From Gloeopeniophorella convolvens (lineage: Eukaryota > Basidiomycota > Agaricomycetes > Russulales), in NCBI GenBank assembly GCA_022496205.1, contig WTXD01000255.1, positions 1-14,507 of the forward strand: 14,507 nt of DNA, in the 5' to 3' direction. Below the pieces are notes generated by a model. The model was not told where the DNA came from. It made no database searches and saw nothing but the letters and a program-made list of their open reading frames with translations. Positions 1 to 7,426 of the stretch are shown here, one piece after another. The position numbers and the translations under genes were made by a program. The first letter of the stretch is position 1, and each line of letters starts with the position of its first letter.

Positions 1-121
1 CGCCCCGGCCTCCACCGCGGGTCTTTCCCGAGCCACGGAAGGCAGAACCGCGCTCACCGCCGTGACCCCAGTCAAGACGAGAGGCGGGGGCAGAGGGTGC
101 TGGGATGGACAGAGACGCCAT
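1..121 (-). CDS. 5' end of a minus-strand gene with an RGG-like N-terminus (partial)
   Basis: Reading the minus strand from an ATG at 121-119 gives 40 codons open to the window edge, without a stop. The peptide starts MASLSIPAPSAPASRLDWGH and continues with Gly/Arg/Ser-rich sequence that includes GGERG, FRGSGKTRGGG and RG. Such RGG/RG-rich stretches are common in RNA-binding and nucleolar proteins, but no family can be named from 40 residues. It is divergent from the SmG gene, with 266 bp between the two start codons, which fits a shared bidirectional promoter. The base at -3 is T, which is not an ideal start context, and +4 is G. The call rests on the open frame, the protein-like composition and the gene arrangement. 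The frame could be chance in GC-rich DNA. Confidence 0.45.
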   Translation of the reverse strand, partial: MASLSIPAPSAPASRLDWGHGGERGSAFRGSGKTRGGGRG

Positions 122-387
122 TAAGGAGCTAGAGCGTGCGTTGGCGTAGCAGTCTGCAGAGGGGGCTCAGCGCCAGCGAGGGGCGGGACGATAAGAGACA
201 GCGACGCACCGTGTATCGAGAATATGCACAAAAAGTTAGGCGAGTGGTGAATAAAGGTTAATGAGTAGTTTGTGTGTGGATGATAAGTGGAGAGAGGAGA
301 GAGAAGAGGAGAACCAATTGGATGCGGCCAGGCGTCTCTGCCAAATCGCCGGCGCCAAAATCCCGCGCTCCTCGAGGACAAACCACC
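122..387. promoter_or_regulatory. Divergent promoter region of the SmG gene and the left-edge gene
   Basis: This is the 266 bp between two divergent start codons. It contains a CCAAT box within a palindromic CCAATTGG at 314-321, about 70 bp upstream of the SmG ATG, and a purine-rich run at about 288-312. No clear TATA box is visible. The assignment follows from the gene arrangement; there is no transcript evidence. Confidence 0.5.
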
Positions 388-726
388 ATGTCGAAAGCTT
401 CTCAACCAGAGCTCAAAAAGGTCACATTCTCAACACAACCCACTGTTTTCTCTTACTGACCACTATTTTAGTTCATGGACAAGAGGTTGTTCATCCACCT
501 GCAGGGCGGCCGCAAGGTCAGCGGCACCCTACGCGGCTACGACCTCTTCCTCAATCTCGTTATCGATGACGCTCAAGAGGAGACACAGCCCGCACAGCGG
601 CATCCCATCGGCACCGTGGTACGTCCTGCGCGCCGTGTTAGTGTGGTCGGTTTACTGACATGCATCGCGTAGGTCATCCGAGGAAACAGTGTCACTTCAA
701 TGGAGACACTCGAAGCGATATCATAA
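388..726 (+). CDS. SNRPG: Small nuclear ribonucleoprotein G (SmG), spliceosomal core
   Basis: Three exons (388-420, 472-618, 673-726) encode 77 residues, the usual size of SmG. The N-terminus MSKASQPELKKFMDKR closely matches the eukaryotic SmG consensus. The Sm1 motif covers residues 15-44 (HLQGGRKVSGTLRGYD, then LFLNLVIDD) and the Sm2 motif lies at 58-67 (GTVVIRGNSV). SmG is one of seven Sm proteins forming the heptameric ring on U1, U2, U4 and U5 snRNAs in the nucleus. Intron 1 (421-471) has a weak donor, GTCACA, but a good TACTGAC branch site and TTTTAG acceptor. Intron 2 (619-672) is GTACGT...GCGTAG. The ATG has A at -3 and sits where family members start. Identification is firm. Confidence 0.95.
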
Positions 727-1116
727 TGGTTCTCTCGACCATCCTTCTTGGTGGCCTCACGCTCGTACTCGGATCCACTCTTGGACTATCGCCGTACAAT
801 CGCCCTCTTGACCTACGACGCGCGTAATAGGATCGATTCTTGCTGTGTATCGTGTACCCATCCGCTCTCCTGCCAATGCGAAAAAGCGCGTCATGCGTTG
901 TAAGACTTGTTCATCCACACTCCTGTGAACTCTGTGGGTTAGGAGGCCCGGAAATGGTTGGAGCGGATCGGATGGATGCAGTGTGACTCGGGGCAATGCC
1001 ACCCTCGTCTCTCGTCCAGAGGTTGGATTGCCCCTTAAGAATTAAGTGTGCTAAGACCAGATACGTCCGGCCAGCAACCAACACCCTTCCTAGTCTCCTG
1101 TAAGTAGACTGCACCC

Positions 1117-1140
1117 AGATTGATGACAATCGATCAATCT
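1117..1140. repeat. Perfect 8-bp inverted repeat (hairpin)
   Basis: AGATTGAT at 1117-1124 is the exact reverse complement of ATCAATCT at 1133-1140, with an 8-nt loop. It is AT-rich and lies about 390 bp past the SmG stop. A structural or protein-binding role is possible, but short inverted repeats of this size also arise by chance. Confidence 0.35.
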
Positions 1141-1343
1141 ATGGTACACACCCTTCCCACAGTTCAGCGTCGGTGTACGACACGACGCACAGCACACTTG
1201 CACCCCAAAACAGCGGTGCTTCCTCACCAATTTCCAAGTTCATACTCAAAACCTACAGTAGACTGTAGAACTCCCAGATAGTACTAGTTTCCTATCAAAT
1301 CCTCTAGATTCAAGTAAAACAGTTTCATTGGCGACATTCCTAA

Positions 1344-1356
1344 GGTTAGGGTTAGG
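1344..1356 (+). repeat. Interstitial telomere-like motif (two TTAGG(G) units)
   Basis: The sequence GGTTAGGGTTAGG carries about two units of the TTAGGG repeat used at many basidiomycete telomeres. Two units are too few to indicate a chromosome end. Such motifs also act as binding sites for Myb/TRF-type factors near genes. Confidence 0.4.
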
Positions 1357-2180
1357 ACAGCGGACCGGCATAAAAAAAGGCCCACCCAGCCCGAGGGCCG
1401 GAGTGGGACAGGGAAATATTGAGACGGTGCATGAGCCGAAGCCCATACAAACCGCGAGTTCCCCCTGAGGACAGGGTCGCCGTGCTATGGGAGGCCCCCA
1501 CGGCCCATAAACCCAGGTAGGTGAAGGGGCCTATGCCATCAAGGTAAGTATGAGGATTCACGTTGTCGCGCGCGAGAATTTATTCCGCTAGCGGTGCGCA
1601 CGGACCATGTCGCGTTTAGGGCCGGCATGCAGCAGTTTCGTGAACATCTCAGCAGTACCGCGACCAGTGACATGGCGTGGTCATGAGTTGGAAGTTCTCA
1701 AAGAATACTAGAAGTGATCGTGAGTTCGTCATACCCGCTGTTCTCTCACCCTCACAGGTGTCATGCTATGTGCTAAAAGATCCCCGATAAAAGGCCTGTT
1801 AATGTGAAGTTACCGTTACCGAGAAATCGCACGCGTTGGCGCAAGTTGAGTTCGCGGGTCGGAGCCTCGCTTCCCATCCAATTGCTGTTAATAGCCAACA
1901 ATTCATCTCATGTATACGACTGTCAGCCTCATCACATTCGACTACAGGTGTTTATAATATACGTTATACTGGAGGAGGGCATGAAATTTACTACCAGTAA
2001 GCCTTCGACGGGGTTCTCTACTACGTCAAGGCTTCGCCCCCACTTCAATCACGAATCACCGCCCGGGGAGACCGCTCGCTTGGAGGAAGGCTAAGGCTTG
2101 CACAGCGGCTGCGTGCTTGGCGATGCCTTTGGAAGCGCCTCGCCCTGAGCCAAGACTGACGCCATCGACTACAGTACAGG

Positions 2181-5100
2181 TCAGATATATTCGCTAGTTG
2201 CTCCCATAGGGTAGTATTTGTCCGGAGACTTACAAAATGCGGTGACGATGTGAACAACCTCGTAATTCGGGCCTTCAAGTTGATCGAAATGCCAGGCCAG
2301 TTTGGAAAGCTGATTGCCAGACGGGTGTCTCTGCAGGTAATCGATGAAATTGATGAGGTTGTGGGCGAAGAAAGCTCGATTGTCTACAGCGAGTCTTCGA
2401 AACTGCACCGCTTCCGAAAGGATATCCACGATTTTGTCGTGGTCATTGAATGTAGCTGCCTGCATCGCCGTCCCGTACTGGCCGCCTTGCAAACTCGTGT
2501 CGGCTCCATGCCCCAGTAGCAGCTTCACGATGGTTGAGTGTCCCCGGGCGGCGGCAGCCTGTAGCGCTGTCCCATATTCGCCACCTTCCACGTTGACATC
2601 GGCGCCGCGTTCGAGCAGCGACCGCACAATTTCGGGGTGTTTATGAGCCGACGCAGCTTGCAACGCATTTCCGTACATTCCTCCCTCGGCATTGACATCC
2701 ACGTCTTGTCGGAGCAGTAGATGGACAACGTCGAGGTTCCCGCACATTGACGCGGCCGACAGTGCCGTCCCGTATACTGGACCGGCCTCTGCATTTGGAT
2801 CTGCGTTGCGGCGGAGAAGTAGCTCCACAACGTTAAGATGGCCATGAGCGGATGCGACTTGGAGTGAGTTCGACCCATATTCGTCGCAGGCACGTGCATC
2901 GGTGTCCGCACCATGATCTAGGAGGAAATCCACAGCTTGAAGGTGTCCTCGCGCTGATGCATCGTGCAGTGCTGGTGTCCCGTGCTCACCATAATTCCCG
3001 TTGATGTCGACGCCATACTGGAGGAAGAACTCTGCTACCTTGAAACGTTCGTTGGCCAACGCCATCTTGAAGGCTGCCCCATATTCCGCGTCCCGGATCC
3101 GCCGGTAGCTTCTACACCGACGATACAGCACCTCTACGACACTGAGATGGCCATGAGCAGAGGCGATCTGCAATGCGGTTCTGTGTTTGTCATCTTGCAT
3201 ATTGACGTCTACACCAAGTCTCAGGAAGAACTCCACTGCTTCAACTTGACCATCGGCTGATGCCATGTGTAACGCGGTTCCATGCTTGTTGCCTTGGATA
3301 ATAATGTCTGCACCATTCGCAAGTAGTAACTGTGTGGTATTGGGTTTCCCGTCGTCTAATATTTCCTGCAATGGCGCCCTGTAACTCTCGCCTTGAGTGA
3401 CCATATAAACGAAGCAAATAGGCAGTACTCGCCTGAGAATCGCAGAATGACCGTTGTGGGATGCTGCAGCTCGTAGTGCGGATTCGTATTCTCCTCGCCC
3501 ATCGGCGTTTGCGCTGTGGTCGCGAAGTAATCGTACGTTGTCGACTAGCCTGCGGAGCGATGCAGCCTGTAATGCGGTTCCATACTGGCCACCTTGCGCA
3601 TTTACATTTGCGCCGTGCTCGAGGAGTAATTGTGAGATGTCGAGTGAGCTGCGACATGCAGCGACTTGAAGTGGAGTCCGGTACTCGCCGCCTTGAACGT
3701 TGACATCTGCGCCGTGGGCAAGAAGCAGCCGCACAACTTCCAGCGATCCGCTTGACGCAGCAACTTGCAGAGGTATTGCAAGGTCGCCGCCGCGCGCATT
3801 AACGTCAGCCCCATGGTCAAGAAGAAGCTCCACGATTTTGGGGAGGACTTTGCCGTGCAATGCGGCCTGTAGCGCGGTCCAAAAATCGCCATTGTGCGCG
3901 TCGACCTCGGCGCCATGCTTGAGAAGCAGACGCACAGCATCTGATGATCCACTAGATACAGCAAGCTGCAAGGGAGTTGTATACTGGCTGCCCTGTTCAT
4001 TGGCGTCGGCACCGTGCTTGAGGAGTAGTCGCACGATACCCAGTGATCCGCGACGTATAGCAATTTGCAGGTTTGTTTCGTCCTTTCTACCTTGCATGCT
4101 GACGTTGGCGCCGTGCTCGAGAAGCAGCTGCACTATGTCCAGTGATCCGTGATATACAGCAATTCGCAGTTCTGTTTCGTGCTTTCTACTTTGCATGCTG
4201 GCGTTGGCGCCGTGCTCGAGAAGCAACCGCACGATTTCCGGTGATCCGCAATGCACAGCAACTTGCAGTGGTACCCCGTACTTGCCACCGTGAGCATTGA
4301 CATCGGCGCAGTGCTTGAGGAGCAGCCATACGACGTCCGGTGATCTGCGGTGTGCAGCGGTGTGCACTCCGTACTTGCCACCGACATCAGCACCGTGCTC
4401 GAGGAGCAACCGCGCGACGTTCAGCGATCCGCGGTATGCAGCAGCTTGCAGTGCTGTTCCATGCTTTCCACCTTGAACATTGACGTCGGCGCCTCGCTCG
4501 AGGAGCAGCCCCACGACGTCCAGTGACCCGCAGTATGCAGCAGCCTGCAGTGGTGCTCCATGCTTTCCACCTTGAGCATTGACATCGGCGCCGTGGTCGA
4601 GGAGCAGCTGCGCTACATCCAGTGATCCCCAACTTGCTGCTGCATGGAGTGGCGTCCCATAACTGCCTCCGATCGTGTTAACGTGTTGCGGATTTGATTC
4701 GAGTAGGAAACCGACAATGTGGTGGAGACCCCATAGTGAAGTGTAGTACAATGATGAACTCGGCGATCGTGTGAGCTGCTCCTGGGAGTGGTGATTGAGC
4801 TGAAACTCCGATTGGTGGAGACCGCAGTAGCGTTCAGCCCAGTAAGGACCGCATGATTGGAATATGAGTGCTAGATGCTCCTTGATCAATGGTGACACGT
4901 TCCTGAACTGAGCATGGGTCAGCCAGTATTCGGTGGCGTACTCGGCAAGAGGGATGGACGGGATGGATTCCTGGTTATACAGGGGGGTGCTGATGTGGCA
5001 GAGGATGCTGAGGCACGCGCGTGCGAGGGTAATGTGGGACAGTTCAGCGGTGAAGTCAGCTGAGCGCGCGACCAGAAATTCCTTCACGGAGGGGTGAGCG

Positions 5101-6270
5101 AGTTGCACAACTTTTGTCTGATCGCCGACGATGTTGATGAAGCTCCCGGGGCACACCGATAGAATAGCCTGCTCTGGGCTCTCTTGGCACCAACCCGGCT
5201 TGTACTCAGCGACATGTGCACTAAAATCGACTGCCAACACGTCTGCAAGTTCTACCACCAAAAGAGGGCGAGCAGAAAACAATAGACACTGGAGGAGCCG
5301 GCGTGTAGCTTCCCATTTCTCCTCTTTGATGTTCTGCAATATTGGTTCGTAAGTCTCTTGGAGTATCTTCGGTAGACTTCTGGGAACATCTTCGATTTCA
5401 GCCGCAGGACGTTCGCACAGCGCATCGAGTTGGCAAGTGAGCAGTGTGTCAACCACACATATTTTTTCGTTGATCATTTCGTCGAGCAAGTCCATCGCGT
5501 GGTCGATTTGGCTGTTCCTCAAGAGCATCTTCGGCTCTCCTGTGTCGGAGTGAGATGTATTCGGCGCAAGCAGGAGGTCGCTCACCCAGCGGGAGCAAGT
5601 CCCGACGAACCTTCTGTCTTGCGAGGGCGAAGATACGCAGCATCTGAGCCGTGATTGTGACAAGGATGGACCCGATCTGAGACGGAGTGATGTCAAGCAT
5701 ATTAGTGGTGTAGACCACCAGGCGTTCAACGGGCTTGTTGACCGATTCGAAGAGATTGACCAGGGCACTATCGTAATTCGTGCTGCCCTGCTCTGCCGCC
5801 TGAAAACCATGAGCTTCGAGCGTTAGAGGGAGTAGCGCATCACGGACCTCGATGAGGACACCAAGACCGCTAAAGATAGCATGGGCCGCAGGCGGAATCC
5901 CCTGTGGAGCTAAAGTCAGGGCGTTCCATTGTGCGAATGAAGGTCGTGCTCAATGGCAGCATACATCACCAAGTGCACCACCCTCTCCGCTAGCAGAACT
6001 GAGCGTGAATATAGCCTCCACCGCTGCCCTGAGTGCTACGATGACCTTTGCCCTGCCTGGGCCTATGATCCAGAGGTTTTTAAACCGGCGTAGTTGATTT
6101 CCATACACCCTGATGACTGCACCAACGGATGTGCAACCATGCAACTCGCCCGCAAGAGGGTGGACGGCAAGGTCTATCCCAGTCTCGGTAGTATACTCCC
6201 TAAGCGCGTCATCGAAGATCCGTTTCAAGCTCTGAGGGCTAGATGGGTCTTCCGGGAAGATGGAAGTCAT
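2181..6270 (-). CDS. Goodbye-domain / ankyrin-repeat STAND-like protein lacking the NACHT ATPase
   Basis: Three exons (6270-5970, 5909-5586, 5539-2181) encode about 1327 residues. Residues 15-235 match my recollection of the fungal STAND N-terminal Goodbye domain: LKRIFDDALREYTTETGIDL, HPLAGEL, SASGEGG, AIFSGLGVLIEV and LVNLFESV. Residues ~244-390 match the segment that normally follows a NACHT domain: CQLDAL, SLPKILQETYE, RPLLVVELADVLAVDF and QLAHPSVKEFLV. About 23 ankyrin repeats of ~33 residues follow (~470-1245), then a ~80-residue tail. No P-loop, Walker B or other NACHT motif lies between the first two parts. Intron 1 (5969-5910) is GTGATG...CTGAC...TTTAG; intron 2 (5585-5540) is GTGAGC...CACAG. 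In-frame stops directly upstream fix the start. Related full-length proteins are NLR-like, with suspected roles in non-self recognition or cell death. Without the ATPase this one may be a regulator, a decoy or a decaying copy. Confidence 0.85.
2410..4667 (-). repeat. Tandem ~99-bp repeat array encoding about 23 ankyrin repeats
   Basis: Units recur every ~99 bp (33 codons). They share phrases such as TALQAAA, GSLDVV, LLLEHGADVN and QGG at protein level. At DNA level the ATGCTTTCCACCTTGA...CGAGGAGCAGC pattern recurs between about 4080 and 4640. The units encoded first, about 4000-4670, look more alike than those near 2400-3500, which are more diverged. One unit near 4360-4390 is shortened, with GADVG running straight into GKYGV. 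Confidence 0.85.
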
Positions 6271-7426
6271 GGGAGTATCAAGGATGCCCTATTGGTGTCA
6301 CGAAGGAACTTTTGACAGTGTCTGAGGCGCAAGAGAGGTAACTGTGAGGAATTGGCACAGAGCGCCCGGAAGAACGCACACCTCGTGGCATAGGTGCGTA
6401 TGGGACAGGTGAGCAACACCTCCAAACATAGCATGTGTGCGTCAGCCGCCCGTCCGCCAGCCAGAACACGTTGTAAAGCCGAGGAGGGCTACCCTTGGCA
6501 GATTGCACAAGTTCCGTTCCAATTTGAACAGGTGGGATGTGAACCGACCAATCGCGTGAAAGACTAGGGATTACGGTGCTGACGTGACGCACATCGAGGG
6601 ACACCGCATCCATCACAGAATGCCTTCAAACCCGTCCTCAGTCGTCTGTGAGGCACCGAAAGAGCCTCAACATTGACTCGGACACACCTCACTGTCGGCA
6701 GTTTGTCACCGACACTTCGATTCGTTGCCTCGCCCACTCCGGGAAGTTCATTGCAGGCGTGCCCGGCGCTACATTATGAGAATTCGCGGAACCGGCGCCA
6801 GTCTTCCTCGCGCCGACCTTACTTATTCTGGCCACAGAAGATGGGCCTCGGGTCCAGCAGTGGTCCAGCTGACGTGAGAGGGAAGGAAGGCCGGCGGATT
6901 TACCACGCGGAGCCATGCCCTCGGCCATAATTTTGTCCGACTCCGACACTGCACTCCGCTCGGTGCTCCCCGGGATGCGAGGACCTCCTTCGGTACTAAG
7001 TACAAGGACTGGGAACGAAACTCAACCCAGATGAGAGGTCGGGATAGCACCCCCCGCATAAGCTTTTGAAAGAGCGGTGACCGCATCTATCCAAAAAATA
7101 AAATTGCCGAGGACAGCGTATAATAAGCTAGTTGCTCAGCTATATCTTACAGACTTGTGCTGGATGCGAAATGATAGAACAAGACAGACAATCCGAATCG
7201 TGTGCGGGTGATCGCGAACAGAGACGGCGTAGAGCTAAACAAGGTGTAGAACAGCGGGGTGCGCGGCGAGCGGGTGGTGGTTGTACAACAGAGCGCGCTA
7301 GCGAGAGTGTACATGCTAGACGGAGGACGAGATAGCAGAGTGAGGTGTGGGTGCGTGTATGTGTATGGGTCGGGCGCGCTCTGCTGTGCACCTGTGGTAT
7401 CAGGCTGCGCAGCAGCCATTGCGCTC
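6271..7426. other. Intergenic region upstream of the ankyrin gene and downstream of the kinase gene
   Basis: This 1.16 kb lies between two minus-strand genes, so it should contain the ankyrin gene promoter and the kinase 3' UTR. Open frames are short and without recognisable motifs. Two TGACGTGA motifs (6580-6587 and 6870-6877), each one base from the palindromic CRE TGACGTCA, lie about 310 and 600 bp upstream of the ankyrin start. There is an A-rich stretch at about 7092-7103. No tRNA box pair or other RNA gene was seen. Confidence 0.45.

Larger units (their letters stand above)
727..2180. other. Convergent intergenic region with no supported gene
   Basis: This 1.45 kb lies between the 3' ends of the SmG gene (+) and the ankyrin gene (-). 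Open frames here are all under 100 codons, lack recognisable motifs and do not join through good splice sites into anything I recognise. It holds two small inverted repeats (1117-1140 and 1486-1509) and a telomere-like motif at 1344-1356. It is long for a convergent gap in such a compact window, so it could hold decayed mobile DNA or a non-coding transcript. I see no terminal repeats or transposase motif to support either. Confidence 0.5.

Noticed and set aside
121..405. 94-codon minus-strand frame across the SmG promoter
   Set aside because: There is no motif, and it covers the whole divergent promoter and the SmG start. A shorter frame leaving the left edge from the ATG at 121-119 is more protein-like.
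1246..1561. Two overlapping ~65-codon minus-strand frames considered as transposon remnants
   Set aside because: They have no reverse transcriptase, transposase or other conserved residues, and no terminal repeats or target-site duplication were seen around them.
2430..4667. Regular ~99-bp repeats considered as a CRISPR array or satellite
   Set aside because: The period equals 33 codons, the frame is open throughout, and the translation is canonical ankyrin repeats.
5540..5585. The second ankyrin-gene frame change considered as a frameshift mutation
   Set aside because: A 46-nt intron with a strong GTGAGC donor, CTCAC branch and CACAG acceptor restores the Goodbye domain frame exactly, so no mutation is needed.
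6278..6616. 112-codon minus-strand frame just upstream of the ankyrin gene
   Set aside because: It could have been an extra N-terminal exon, but in-frame stops precede the ATG at 6270, the peptide resembles nothing known, and the Goodbye domain starts normally without it.
6271..7426. Search for tRNA genes in the intergenic regions
   Set aside because: No paired A and B box sequences with a foldable cloverleaf were found in this region or in 727-2180.
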